From CAMYMQ01 sp963730305 (lineage in GTDB: Bacteria; Pseudomonadota; Alphaproteobacteria; Bin65), in assembly GCA_963730305.1 (NCBI GenBank), contig CAVSRB010000003.1:1054001-1118000 (forward strand): a stretch of DNA of 64,000 nt, in the 5' to 3' direction. The notes below the pieces were generated by a model. It saw only the letters and a list, made by a program, of their open reading frames with translations. It did not search any database and was not told the origin of the DNA. Made by a program: the position numbers and the translations under genes. Below, piece by piece: positions 43,358 to 53,199 of this stretch; the first letter of the stretch is position 1, and the number at the start of each line of letters is the position of its first letter.

Positions 43358-44962
43358 TTACGCGCAGTAGACCGCCCGCGGGCCCCGGTCCTGGTGGCGG
43401 AGCTGCTCGCGCAGCATCAGCTCCATCAGCTCCCGCTTGGTCTCCTGCGCGCCGGGATCGTTCCACAGGTTGCGCAGCTCGAGCGGGTCGGCCTCGCGGT
43501 CGAACAGCTCGCCGAGCGGATCGTGCTCCCAGAAGGTCAGCCGCCAGCGGCCGGTGACCAGCGTGCGCATGCGCATGTAGCGGTCGAGGTTGGCGTTGAC
43601 CGGGAACTGGTCCTCCTCGACCAGCATCGCCTCGCGCAGCGGCGCGCCATCGCGCAGCGCCGGCATCATGTCGAAGCCCTGGCAGCCGTTGGGCGGGGCG
43701 AGGCCGAGGCGCCCGAGCACCGTCGAGCCGATGTCGATCGAGCCCGACAGCAGGTCGGTGCGCCCGGTTGGCCCGCCCTGCGGGTCGGCCCAGATGAACG
43801 GCACGCGGATCAGGTTCTCGTATGCGAAGCCGTGCTTCAGCATGAGCCCGTGGTCGCCCATCATGTCGCCGTGGTCGGCGGTGAAGATCAGGATCGTGTC
43901 GTCGGCCATGCCCAGCTCCGTCAGCTTGGCGAGCAGCCGGCCGATGGCGTCGTCGATCATCGTGATCATGCCGTAGGTCAGCGCGATCGTCTCCTGCGCC
44001 TCGCGCGCGGTGCAGGCGTAGGGATGGACGTGCTCGCGCTTGGCCGTGCCCTCCGCCAGTTCGCGGTGGAAACGCTGCCAGAAGGTCGACGGGTCGACAT
44101 GCTCGGCCGCGTGCGACTCCGGCACCGGGATGTCGTCCGGGTCGTACATGTCCCAGTACTTGCCCGGCGGCGTGAACGGGTGGTGCGGGTCCGGGAACGA
44201 GTACTGCATGAAGAACGGCCGGTCCGGCTCCTGCGCGAACCTCTCCAGCATCTCGACGCCCATCTCCTGGACGAAGGTGGTCGGGTACAGCTCCTCCGGC
44301 ATCCGCGTGCGCCAGGCCTGGGGCGCGGTGATATTGCCGCGGTCGAGCGCGTTGTCGGGCCCGCGCAGCGAGTCCGGGTCGTTGCTGCGCTGGGCCAGCC
44401 AGGCGGTGTAGTGCCCCTGCACGCGGTCGCCGTGCATGTTGGCGAAGCGGACGTGGTCGAAGCCGTAGAAGGGCGTCATCACCTCGCGGTGCGGATCGGC
44501 GATCCACAGGTCGGACCGCTCCGCCTCGTATTCCGGGCCGGTGATCTTGCGCTTGAGCGACTCGCGCAACGCCGGCGGCGGCTGGCGGCCCGGCGGCGGG
44601 TCCGGGTAGTTCCAGTCCTCGACGTAGGTCGTGACCATATTCTGCAGGTGGCTCTTGCCGACCAGCGCCGTCTGGTAGCCTTCGGCGCGCAGCAGGTCGA
44701 CGAAAGTGGTCGATTCGATCGGCAGCGGCAGCCCGTTGGTCGGCACGCCGTTGGCGCTCGGCATCTTGCCGGTCATGATCGTCGCCCGGTTGGGCATGCA
44801 GATCGGGCTCGATACGTAGAACCGGTCGAAGGCCAGCCCGCGCGCGGCGATGCCGTCGATGTTCGGCGTCTTGACGATCGGGTTGCCGTAGCAGCCGAGA
44901 TGGTCGGCCCGGTGCTGGTCGGTGATGATGAGAATGAAGTTCGGTTGCCGTGAAGAAGCCAT
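43358..44962 (-). CDS. sulfatase (type I, formylglycine-dependent)
   Basis: 534-residue sulfatase. Metal-binding N-terminus FILIITDQHRADHLG; Cys55 in SPICMPNRATIMTG matches the C-x-P-x-R signature, so Cys55 becomes formylglycine and an FGE enzyme must exist elsewhere. FTADHGDMMGDHGLMLKHGF carries the second metal pair. No signal peptide, so it is cytoplasmic. Phosphonate monoester hydrolase or choline-sulfatase-like activity is also possible. Convergent with the FAH gene. Confidence 0.87.
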   Translation of the reverse strand: MASSRQPNFILIITDQHRADHLGCYGNPIVKTPNIDGIAARGLAFDRFYVSSPICMPNRATIMTGKMPSANGVPTNGLPLPIESTTFVDLLRAEGYQTALVGKSHLQNMVTTYVEDWNYPDPPPGRQPPPALRESLKRKITGPEYEAERSDLWIADPHREVMTPFYGFDHVRFANMHGDRVQGHYTAWLAQRSNDPDSLRGPDNALDRGNITAPQAWRTRMPEELYPTTFVQEMGVEMLERFAQEPDRPFFMQYSFPDPHHPFTPPGKYWDMYDPDDIPVPESHAAEHVDPSTFWQRFHRELAEGTAKREHVHPYACTAREAQETIALTYGMITMIDDAIGRLLAKLTELGMADDTILIFTADHGDMMGDHGLMLKHGFAYENLIRVPFIWADPQGGPTGRTDLLSGSIDIGSTVLGRLGLAPPNGCQGFDMMPALRDGAPLREAMLVEEDQFPVNANLDRYMRMRTLVTGRWRLTFWEHDPLGELFDREADPLELRNLWNDPGAQETKRELMELMLREQLRHQDRGPRAVYCA

Positions 44963-45082
44963 GCTGCGCTCGCCGCCCGTTATCTCGACCGGCGGCTTGA
45001 TACCAGCGCCGACGCGCCGTGTCGCCCGTCAATAAGCCGGCGCAACGGCGTTATGCATTTCAGAGGCCTCCGGACTTTGGCC

Positions 45083-45110
45083 TTGCTATCCGGCGCATTG
45101 CCACTAAATA
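45083..45110 (+). promoter_or_regulatory. candidate promoter of the cold-shock-domain gene
   Basis: -35 TTGCTA (45083-45088), 16-bp spacer, -10 TAAATA (45105-45110). It gives a 5' leader of about 95 nt with a pyrimidine tract, as is usual for cold-shock mRNAs. Confidence 0.4.
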
Positions 45111-45210
45111 GAAGCGATCCGATCTGTTCCCCCGTTTTCCTTTTTTTATTGCTCTTCCTCCGGGAACAAGAGCGGTCCAGCTGAACTGATTTGAGAGTAA
45201 GGGAGCGTTG

Positions 45211-46132
45211 ATGCCCACCGCCTCGCGAACTGGGCGCATTCCCAATACGGAATGGCCCACCATCGTCGCCCGCCGCCAGGCCGGCGAGACCTACGCCGCG
45301 ATCGCCCGCGACTATGACGTGACCGGCCCAGCGATCAAATACATCGTCGACAAGGCCCAGGCGGAAGCCGCGCCGGCAGCGGAGCCCGCGACCGAGCCGG
45401 CCCCCGGGGTGGCCGCCGACCTGGACGCCAACGTGGCCGCCGACCCGGCGCCCGAGACACCGCGGAAGAAGACCATCTCCATCGCGAAGGCCGCTCCGCC
45501 CGAAAAGGCCGAGGACGCCCCGGCGCCTATCGAAGCCGCCGAGCCGGAAAGGGCCGAGGATCGCGCCGGCGCCGGCAGCGCCCGCATTCGCGGCATCCGC
45601 CGACACGCCGCTGGCCCGGCGGTTGATCGAGACCGCCAGCGAATGCGCCGCCCTGATCGCACAGGCCGAGCGCGGCGCCGCGGGCATCGACGAGGACGTC
45701 AAGAGCGCCCTGCACCAGGTTCGCCGCGCGGTCGCCGCGATCGAGATCGAGATGAGCCGCGCCCCCGCGCCGCCGCGCCCGATCCCCCAGGGGCGGCGCT
45801 CCGCGCCCGTACAGTCCGCGCCGGTCCGCTCCGCACCGCGCCCGTCGGACCTGCCGAACGCGATCGACCGGCCGTCGGCATCGGATATGCCGACCGACGA
45901 CGGCGGCAGCTTCGGCACCCATATGGTCCAGGGCACGGTCAAGTTCTTCCACGCCGACAAGGGCTTCGGCTTCGTCATCCCGGACGGCGGCGGCAGCGAC
46001 ATCTACGTGCCGCTGAAGGCGCTGCGCGGCTCGGGGCTGAACACGCTCGAGGCCGAGCAGCGCGTCCGCGTCGCGGTCACCCGCGGCGCCAAGGGGCCCG
46101 AGGCCAAGGAGATCGAGCCGGTCGCGGCCTGA
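45211..46132 (+). pseudogene. HTH plus cold-shock-domain protein (frameshifted)
   Basis: 307 codons when repaired (about 306 aa). Three parts: residues 1-50, an HTH-like segment (WPTIVARRQAGETYAAIARDY DVTG split); an Ala/Pro/Glu-rich low-complexity linker; and a C-terminal cold-shock domain (MVQGTVKFFHADKGFGFVI, with RNP1 KGFGFV). One base must be removed near 45562, where AED is followed by APAPAAPAFAASAD. The middle (LARRLIETASECAALIAQ) is helical. Combined DNA/RNA-binding architecture suggests a nucleoid or RNA chaperone regulator. Confidence 0.7.
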
Positions 46133-46158
46133 TCCGGCGCGCCGCGTCGGGCGGCCGG

Positions 46159-46206
46159 GATAACCGAAGATAACCGATGATAACCTTCCGGGCGTCTTTC
46201 GCCCGG
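46159..46206 (-). terminator. 3' element: hairpin plus triple GGTTATC, copy 1
   Basis: Read on the minus strand: hairpin CCGGGCG-AAAGA-CGCCCGG (46206-46188), then AAGGTTATCATCGGTTATC and a third GGTTATC, each 10 bp apart. It starts 8 nt after the aldo/keto reductase stop. A near-identical element follows the amidohydrolase gene at 53357-53401. Confidence 0.6.
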
Positions 46207-46214
46207 CTCGACCG

Positions 46215-47213
46215 TCAGCCCTTTTCGCTGTCGAGCGTCGCCATGCCGTGGGAGTTGTAGCGCTCGCCGGCGACCGCGTCGGCAGGAACCGCCGCTTCGA
46301 TCCGGGCCAGCAGCTCCGGCGTCAGCGTGACGTCGAGCGCCCCGAGGGTGTCGGACAGCTGTGCTCGGGTGCGGGCGCCCGCCAGCGGCACGATGTCGCC
46401 GCCGCGGGACAGCACCCAAGCGAAGGCGAGCTGCGAGGGTGTCGCGCCGATCTCGCCGGCGATCGCCGCCAGCGCCTCGACCAGCGCCATGTTGCGGGCC
46501 AGGTTGTCGCCCTGGTAGCGGGGGAAGCGGTGGCGCGCATCGTTCGGCCGGGCGGCGAGGTCCGGCGGCCTCGTGCTGCCGAGTAGGCCCCGCGACAGCA
46601 CGCCATAGGCGGTCATGCCGATGCCGAGCTCGCGCAGCGTGTCGAGGATGCCGCCCTCGATGCCCCGGCTCATCAGCGAATACTCGATCTGCAGGGCGGT
46701 CACCGGGTGGACCGCATGGGCCCGGCGGATCGTCTCGGGGCCCATCTCCGACAAGCCGAGATAGCGGACGTAGCCGGCCTGGACCATGTCGGCGACCGCG
46801 CCGACCGTCTCCTCGATCGGCACGTCCGGGTCGACCCGGGCCGGCTGGTAGAGGTCGACATAGTCGGTGCCCAAGCGCTTGAGCGTATAGGCGAGGAAGT
46901 TGCGCACCGCCGCCGGGCGGCCGTCATAGCCGACGAAGGCCCCATCGGCGGCGCGCATCGCGCCGAACTTGACCGCGATGAAGGCGCGGTCGCGCGGCCG
47001 GCCCTGGAGCGCCCGGCCGATCAGCATCTCGTTGTGACCCATGCCGTAGAAGTCGCCGGTATCGAGCAGGGTGATCCCGGCGTCGAGCGCGGCGTGGATC
47101 GTCGCGATGCTCTCCGCGTCGTCGGCGGGGCCGTAGACGTTGGACAGGGCCATGCAGCCGAGCCCGATCGCCGAGACGTCGGGGCCGCTAGTGCCGAGCT
47201 GACGGAGGTTCAT
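46215..47213 (-). CDS. aldo/keto reductase
   Basis: 332-residue (alpha/beta)8 NADPH reductase. LDTGDFYGMGHNEMLIG gives the catalytic Asp and Tyr, FIAVKFG the Lys; the usual catalytic His is replaced in YQPARVDPDVPIEE, a variant seen in the YakC-type branch. C-terminal cofactor motif IVPLAGARTRAQLSDTLGAL is intact. The start at 47213 has a ribosome site GAGGA ten bases upstream; a farther ATG does not. Confidence 0.88.
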   Translation of the reverse strand: MNLRQLGTSGPDVSAIGLGCMALSNVYGPADDAESIATIHAALDAGITLLDTGDFYGMGHNEMLIGRALQGRPRDRAFIAVKFGAMRAADGAFVGYDGRPAAVRNFLAYTLKRLGTDYVDLYQPARVDPDVPIEETVGAVADMVQAGYVRYLGLSEMGPETIRRAHAVHPVTALQIEYSLMSRGIEGGILDTLRELGIGMTAYGVLSRGLLGSTRPPDLAARPNDARHRFPRYQGDNLARNMALVEALAAIAGEIGATPSQLAFAWVLSRGGDIVPLAGARTRAQLSDTLGALDVTLTPELLARIEAAVPADAVAGERYNSHGMATLDSEKG

Positions 47214-47277
47214 GGCGCGCATCCTCATCGGGGGTCCGGTCGCCCCACCATAGCGGACGCGCCCGCCGGCGCGCGGG

Positions 47278-48822
47278 CTATTTGGAGATGCGCAGGTTCG
47301 AGAGCGAGGTGCCGATCGTCTGGAACACGGTCTGCAGCGTCGCCGAATTGGGGGCGTACTGGTAGTAGGGCGACCCGGTGCTGCTGGCGACCGCCTTGAG
47401 CGTGGCCGCCGCGGCCGAATCGTTGAAGCCGAACTGGATCGTGTAGATCAGGATGCCCTGCTTCTTGATGTTGTCGGCGACGGCGATGGCGCGCTCGTTC
47501 ATCTTCTGGGTCGAGTACCAGTAACAGCCGCCCCACACCGCCTTGTAGCCGTCGCCGGTGGCGGCGCAGTTGGATCCGTCGGTGAGCAGGACGATGGCGC
47601 GGATCAGCGACTTGTTGGGGTCGTCGGCGGTGCCTTCGGTGAACGGCGCCGTGTTCTTCAGCACCCGCCAGGCCCAGGCCAGCCCCTGCGGCAGGTCGGT
47701 GTTGCCCGTCGGGGTCTTCAGCTTGGTGAGCGCGTTCGTGATCGTGCTCTTGCTCTGGTTGAGCGGGGTGATGCCATGGTTGAGGCACGGCGAGCAGTTG
47801 TTGCAGGTCGTGTCGTACGTGGTGGTGGTCGTGTTTCCGTGGCCGTGGCCGTGGCCATGGCCGTGACCGTGGCCGTTGTTGGTGGTGGTGGTCGTGACTT
47901 CCTTGATGCGCGGTTCCCAGCCCTTCCAGCCGTACTGGTCGACGTAGCCGAGCAATGTGTCGGCGTCGTTCAGCGTGTTGTAGTCGTCGAGGTAGCGGGC
48001 GTAGACGCAGCCCTTCCAGCTCGCGCCGGGCTTGTCGAGCAGCAGCACCGGCGAGTTGGAGATTTCCCAGACGTAGTCCTGGCTCTGGCCGGTGTTCGGG
48101 TTGATGAAGGAGGAGACGTATTTCTTCTTGGTCTGGCTCGGGATGTAGCCGGCCAGGGGGCTGGCGTTGGTGGTGTCGAGCATGACGTTGACGTTGCCGT
48201 TCCAGGGCACCAGGCCGATCTTGAGGTTGGCGTTGGTGTCCTGGTCGCCGTAGAGGATGTCGACCAGCGTCTTGGCGGCATCCGTGGCGGCGGTGATCTT
48301 CTTCTTGCCGGCGTTCTAGCTCGCCATCGAGCCGGACATGTCGATCGAGAGGACGACGTCCATCGCCGAGTTCTGGCGGGTGACCTCGGATTCGGCGGAT
48401 ACCGTGATGGTCTTGAAGCCGAACAGGTTCATGAAGACGGTCGGCACGGTGGCGGTGGCGCTGACCTTGATCACCGTGCCCAGGGCCGTGGAGCTGACCT
48501 TGGTGTAGGTCGGGCCGTCGACGGTGGCGCCGAGATAGCCGGGCGGGAAGTTGGAATGGAAATACTTCTCGATATCGGCGCCGTAGGCCGAGGTCAGGGC
48601 GTTCTTGCCGCCGGCCAGCGCGGCGGCGTCGACGCTGGTCGACAGCCGCGCCTTGACCAGGTAGGCGCGCGAGGCGTCGGCCGAGATGCCGAGGAAGCCC
48701 ACCAGCGGCAGCGCGATGACGGCCGCGAAGGTGTAGAGACTGCCGCGTTGGTCCGCGAGGAAACGACGAAGGAGAGTCAGGCCGAGTCCGCCGCGGCGAT
48801 GGGGGGTTTTGGGTCCGTCCAT
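47278..48822 (-). pseudogene. TadG-like pilus/vWA domain protein with in-frame amber codon
   Basis: 513 sense codons in one frame, split by a TAG at 48318-48316 just after the MIDAS motif (DVVLSIDMSGSMAS). The N-terminal 60 residues form a TadE/TadG-type membrane anchor (YTFAAVIALPLVGFLGISAD). The vWA domain continues in the same frame after the TAG (NAGKKKITAATDAAKTLVDIL), with TDGSNCAATGDG later. A histidine-glycine run, GHGHGHGHGHGHG, occurs near the middle in a T/N-rich insertion, with two CxxC-like pairs. No ribosome site precedes the second half, so either the TAG is a nonsense mutation or base-call error, or it is read through. Confidence 0.65.
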
Positions 48823-49101
48823 GTCGCCCTACCAGCGTTTCTTGCGCGCCCAAACGGCCGGGCCCGCGATTTCCGGTCGTGACCCAGGGGTAGAGGGGTA
48901 TTGCTAACATTTGGTTAATCGGCCGAGCGATTGTGGCGGATTTGCTCGATTTCGAGGCCACGCCGCCGCCAGGGGCATGCGGGCAGGCCCTTTTCCGACG
49001 CGGCAAAAGCGCCTATCACAGCCGGGTCGCGACGCCGAGCCGCGTCGGGCGGCCGGCCGGCACGCGGCCCGACGGACGACCGCAAGGGGAAACGGGAGAG
49101 C

Positions 49102-49824
49102 ATGACCGAGACACAGAAGACGGCGCTGGTGGTGAGCGCGCATTCGGCGGACTTCGTATGGCGCTGCGGCGGCGCGATCGCCCTCTATGCCCGCAATGGC
49201 TACAAGGTGGTGATCGTCTGCCTGTCCTATGGCGAGCGCGGCGAGTCGGGCAAGCTGTGGAAGCAGGGCAACGTCACCCTCGACCAGGTCAAGGCCGCGC
49301 GGCGCGACGAGGCCGAGAAGGCCGCCGCGGTGCTCGGCGGCGAGCCGGTCTTCTTCGACCTGGGCGACTATCCGATGCGGGTCGACGACGAGGCGCTCTA
49401 CAAGCTGGCCGACCTCTACCGCGAGCTCCGGCCGGAGTTCGTGTTGAGCCACTCGCTCGAGGATCCCTACAACTTCGACCACCCGCTGGCGACCAGGGTC
49501 GCCCAGGAGGCGCGCGTGATCGCCCAGGCGCACGGCCACAATCCGGACGTGCCCGTGATCGGCGCGCCGCCGGTGTTCCTGTTCGAGCCGCACCAGCCCG
49601 AACAGTGCAACTGGAAGCCGCAGGTGCTGCTCGACATCACCGAGGTGTTCGACGTCAAGCAGAAGGCCTTCGAGGCGATGGCCGCGCAGGAGCACCTCTG
49701 GGAATACTACACCCGGGTCGCGCTGCAGCGCGGCGTCCAGGCCAAGCGCAATTCGGGCCGCGACATCAAGTATGCCGAGGGCTACCAGCGCGTGTTCCCG
49801 TTCGTCACCGGTGAGCTGATATGA
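49102..49824 (+). CDS. galB: 4-oxalomesaconate hydratase (GalB-type PIG-L protein)
   Basis: 240-residue PIG-L/LmbE family metalloenzyme. VVSAHSADFVWRCGGAIALY carries the zinc-binding His and Asp, and SHSLEDPYNFDHPLAT the third His. The paired gene downstream encodes the matching aldolase, and together they are the gallate/protocatechuate 4,5-cleavage pair: oxalomesaconate hydratase then CHA aldolase. PIG-L type (GalB) rather than LigJ type hydratase. Divergent from the TadG-like gene. Confidence 0.83.
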   Translation: MTETQKTALVVSAHSADFVWRCGGAIALYARNGYKVVIVCLSYGERGESGKLWKQGNVTLDQVKAARRDEAEKAAAVLGGEPVFFDLGDYPMRVDDEALYKLADLYRELRPEFVLSHSLEDPYNFDHPLATRVAQEARVIAQAHGHNPDVPVIGAPPVFLFEPHQPEQCNWKPQVLLDITEVFDVKQKAFEAMAAQEHLWEYYTRVALQRGVQAKRNSGRDIKYAEGYQRVFPFVTGELI

Positions 49825-50522
49825 GCGGGGTGGTCGTCCGCAACATCCCGCGCGCCGACGCCGAGACGATCGCGGCGCTGGGCAAGCAGGGCGTCGCCAC
49901 GGTCCACGAGGCGCAGGGCCGCAAGGGCCTGCTCGCGCCCTACATGCGGCCGATCTATCCGGGCGCGGCAGCGGCCGGCTCGGCGGTGACGGTGCTGGCC
50001 GCGCCGGGCGACAACTGGATGCTCCACGTCGCCGTCGAGCAGTGCCGGGCCGGCGACATGCTGGTGGTCGCCACCATGGCCCCCTCCACCGACGGCTATT
50101 TCGGCGAGCTGCTGGCGACCTCGCTCCAGGCGCGCGGCGTGGTCGGGCTGGTGATCGACGCCGGCTGCCGCGACGTCGCGGCGCTCAAGGAGATCGGCTT
50201 CCCGGTCTGGTCCAAGGCGATCTCGGCCCGGGGCACGGTCAAGGAGACGATCGGCAGCGTCAACGTGCCGGTGGTCTGCGCCGGCGCGGCGATCGAGCCC
50301 GGCGACGTGATCGTCGCCGACGACGACGGCGTCGTCGTGGTCAAGCGCGAGGAAGCGCCCGGCGTGGTCGAGGCGGGCCTCAAGCGCGAGGCCAACGAGG
50401 CCGACAAGCGCAAGCGCTTCCAGGCCGGCGAGCTCGGCCTCGACATCTACGGCATGCGCGAGCAGCTGGCCGCCAAGGGCCTAAAGTATGTCGACGACGC
50501 CGAGGCGCTGAAGAAGGGCTGA
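49821..50522 (+). CDS. galC: 4-carboxy-4-hydroxy-2-oxoadipate aldolase (RraA-like)
   Basis: 233-residue RraA-fold class II aldolase. GKQGVATVHEAQGRKG and the metal-binding DAGCRDVAAL (Arg-Asp) plus VWSKAISARGTVKE fit the LigK/GalC/ProA family. Splits 4-carboxy-4-hydroxy-2-oxoadipate into oxaloacetate and pyruvate; it also decarboxylates oxaloacetate. The start overlaps galB by 4 bp (ATGA). Upstream enzymes of the 4,5-pathway (ligAB, ligC, ligI) are not in the window. Confidence 0.85.
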   Translation: MSGVVVRNIPRADAETIAALGKQGVATVHEAQGRKGLLAPYMRPIYPGAAAAGSAVTVLAAPGDNWMLHVAVEQCRAGDMLVVATMAPSTDGYFGELLATSLQARGVVGLVIDAGCRDVAALKEIGFPVWSKAISARGTVKETIGSVNVPVVCAGAAIEPGDVIVADDDGVVVVKREEAPGVVEAGLKREANEADKRKRFQAGELGLDIYGMREQLAAKGLKYVDDAEALKKG

Positions 50523-50703
50523 GCTCCGCCCTCACGCCGCCAACCGCGTCAGGTCCGGCAGCAGCGGCGAGTTGGCCGGGGTCGCCGCTGGGGATCGCAG
50601 CACTCCAGCGGTCGCGGACAAGCGGGAAACAAGGCACAGACAGGCGCGTCCGCGCGCTGGTAAGCTTCGGCCGGGACAGCAACGACCCGGACGGCGATAC
50701 CGG

Positions 50704-51346
50704 ATGGCGAGTTCAATAGGGACGGACGGCGGTCTCGGCCTGCGCGAGCGCAACAAGCTCGACAAGCGCAGGCGCATCAAGAAGGCCGTGCGGACGCTGG
50801 TGGGGCGCAAGGGCTACGACGAGATGACGACGCGGGAGATCGCGCGGCTCGCCGGCGTCGGCCTCGGCACCCTGTTCTCCTATGCCACCAACAAGCGCGA
50901 CCTGTTGTTCCTGATCTACAACGACGACATCGACATGCTGTTCGACGCCGCCGACGAGGCGGGCGGCGACGGACTACCTCGACCGGTTGATCGGCGTGTT
51001 CCGGCCATTCTACGAGCATTTCGCCCGCGACCCGGTATTCGCCCGCTACCTACTGCGCGAGCTGATCTTCTACGAAACCGGCGCGGAGGCGGCCCGCTTC
51101 CAGGAGGGCCGGCGCGGCATCGTCGACCGGGTCGAGCAGGCGACGGTGGACGCCCAGGACAAGGGCGCGATCGGCAGCAGCGAGCCGAGCCGCACGATCG
51201 CCCGGCTGATCTTCGCGATCTACCAGGCGGAGATCCGGCGCTGGCTGCTCGAGCCCGACCCGGCGCCGGAGGATGGCCTCGCCCGGCTGCGCCACTTGCT
51301 GGGGCTGGTCGTCGCGGGGCTCGACCCGCGCGCCAGCGCCATTTGA
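50704..51346 (+). pseudogene. TetR family transcriptional regulator (frameshifted)
   Basis: 213 aa when repaired. N-terminal HTH: KKAVRTLVGRKGYDEMTTRE then IARLAGVGLGTLFSYATNKRDLLFLI, the TetR recognition helix. The frame breaks near 50971 (DEAGGD then DYLDRLIGVF) and needs one base removed. The C-terminal ligand-binding half (FYEHFARDPVFARYLLREL onward) is intact. Near galBC and upstream of the cyclase gene; target unknown. Confidence 0.78.
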
Positions 51347-51420
51347 AGCGCCGGCACGCGACCAACGACATATCGCGTCGTTCGCTACCCTTCGCCGCGT
51401 CGACCCTTTAGACTTGCGCC

Positions 51421-53199
51421 ATGGATAAGCCCACGCGACGCCGCCTCGCGGCCATCGTTTCGACGGACGTGGTCGGCTATTCGCGCCTGATGGGTGCGGA
51501 CGAGGCGGGCACGCTGTCACGAATGAAGGCCTACCGGCAGGAAGTCTGGGACCCGGAGATCAAGAAACACGGCGGCCGCATCGTCGGCACCGCCGGGGAT
51601 GCGCTGTTGATCGAGTTCGCCAGCGCGGTCTCCGCCGTGGAATGTTCGCTCGCGGTGCAGCAGCAGATGGCCGCGCGTGAGGCCGACCGGTCCGACGATA
51701 GCCGCATGCTGCTGCGTATCGGCGTCAACATCGGCGAGGTCGTGGTCGACGACGACGATATCTTCGGCGACGGCGTCAACGTCGCTGCCCGGCTGCAGGC
51801 GCTCGCCCCGGCCGGCGGTATCTGCCTCTCCGGCAAGGTGTACGACGAGATCGACGGCAAGATCGCGGCATCGTTCGAGGACGCCGGCGCGCACGAGGTC
51901 AAGAATATCGCCCGCCCGGTTCAGGTCCGGCGCTGGACGGCTGACATGACGCCGGCCAAGGACGCGGCAGACGGGGCGCAGCCGTCGGCGCGATTCGACA
52001 AGCCCGCCATCGCCGTCCTGCCCTTCGACAACATGTCGGGCGACGCCGAGCAGGAGTATTTCGTCGATGGCATCACCGAGGATTTGATCACCGAATTGTC
52101 GAAGTTCCGGTGGCTGGCGGTGATCGCGCGCAATTCCACCTTCGTTTACAAGAAGCAGGCTGTGGACATCCCGCAGGTCGGGCGCGAACTCGGCGTCGGC
52201 TACGTGGTGGAAGGCAGCGTGCGGAAGGCCGGTGAGCGGGTCCGCGTCACCGCACAGCTGATCGAAGCGCCGACCAACGAGCACATCTGGGCCGAGCGCT
52301 ACGACCGCCAACTGGACGATATCTTCGAACTCCAAGACGAGATCACCCGGACCCTCGTTGGCGTGATCGAACCTGAGCTGGCCAATCGCGAACGCGTGCG
52401 CAGCCGGAACAAGCCGACCGAGAGCATGACCGCCTGGGACCTATACCAACGCGGGCTGCACCATCGGTGGCGCTTCACCCCGGACGACATCGCCAAGGCG
52501 CACGACTATTTCGATCAGGCGATCGCCACCGACCCCAATTTCGCCGCCGCCTACGCGCACCGGGGCTGGACCGGGTATATCGAGATCATGACCAATGCGG
52601 TGCCGGACCGGGCCGAAGCGATCGCCGCCAGGATCGCCGACGCGCGCCGCGCCATCGAGCTCGACGATCGCGACTTGCTGGGCTACTGCGCCTACGGCTT
52701 CGTTTCGATTGTCGCGCATGACTATGCCAGTGCTGCGCAGCAGTGTCGCCGCGCGATCGAGCTGAACCCGAGTCTCGCCGCGGCTTACTACGGGCAGGCG
52801 TTCGCCGATTCGATGCTTCGCGGCCTCGACGCCGTGCAGGATTGCCTGGACGCCCTGGACATGGCGATCAAGCTGAGCCCCAACGACCCGCTGATGTGGG
52901 CGTTCCTGAACATGCGGGGGTTGCAGCTGCTGATGTCGGGCAAACCCGAGGCGGCGATCGTAGAATGGCGCCGGGCGAGCCAGTATCCGCATGCGATGTT
53001 CTGGGTCCAACTCGGCCTCGCGGCCGCCAGCTGGCAACTTGGCAACGAACAGGAAGCGCGCGCCATCGTCGCGGCGCAGCGGTCCCATGTACCCGGCCTG
53101 TCGATCGCGCTGATCAACAATTTCTTCGGTCCGGGCGCCCGCGTGATCGACGCCGCCTTCATAGACCCTCTGCGCGAGGCCGGGCTTCCCACGGAGTAG
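51421..53199 (+). CDS. class III cyclase-like domain protein with TolB-type and TPR regions
   Basis: 592 residues. Residues about 8-175: adenylate/guanylate cyclase catalytic fold (AAIVSTDVVGYSRLMGADEA; GTAGDALLIEF; GDGVNVAARLQALA), with the metal-binding Asp pair. Residues about 190-325: TolB/FlgO-like segment starting IAVLPFDNMSGDAEQEYFVDG. Residues about 345-590: TPR-like repeats (DLYQRGLHHRWRFTPDD onward). No membrane helix. This architecture is abundant in alphaproteobacteria; a signalling cyclase is likely though cyclisation activity is untested. Codon use is less GC-extreme than in its neighbours. Confidence 0.82.
   Translation: MDKPTRRRLAAIVSTDVVGYSRLMGADEAGTLSRMKAYRQEVWDPEIKKHGGRIVGTAGDALLIEFASAVSAVECSLAVQQQMAAREADRSDDSRMLLRIGVNIGEVVVDDDDIFGDGVNVAARLQALAPAGGICLSGKVYDEIDGKIAASFEDAGAHEVKNIARPVQVRRWTADMTPAKDAADGAQPSARFDKPAIAVLPFDNMSGDAEQEYFVDGITEDLITELSKFRWLAVIARNSTFVYKKQAVDIPQVGRELGVGYVVEGSVRKAGERVRVTAQLIEAPTNEHIWAERYDRQLDDIFELQDEITRTLVGVIEPELANRERVRSRNKPTESMTAWDLYQRGLHHRWRFTPDDIAKAHDYFDQAIATDPNFAAAYAHRGWTGYIEIMTNAVPDRAEAIAARIADARRAIELDDRDLLGYCAYGFVSIVAHDYASAAQQCRRAIELNPSLAAAYYGQAFADSMLRGLDAVQDCLDALDMAIKLSPNDPLMWAFLNMRGLQLLMSGKPEAAIVEWRRASQYPHAMFWVQLGLAAASWQLGNEQEARAIVAAQRSHVPGLSIALINNFFGPGARVIDAAFIDPLREAGLPTE

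Noticed and set aside
47278..48210. The second half of the TadG-like gene as an independent gene.
   Set aside because: No ribosome site or good start; it begins inside the vWA domain and shares the frame of the first half.
51421..53199. Horizontal transfer of the cyclase-TPR gene, because of milder GC content.
   Set aside because: The difference is modest and the architecture is common in alphaproteobacteria; no mobile-element remnants flank it.
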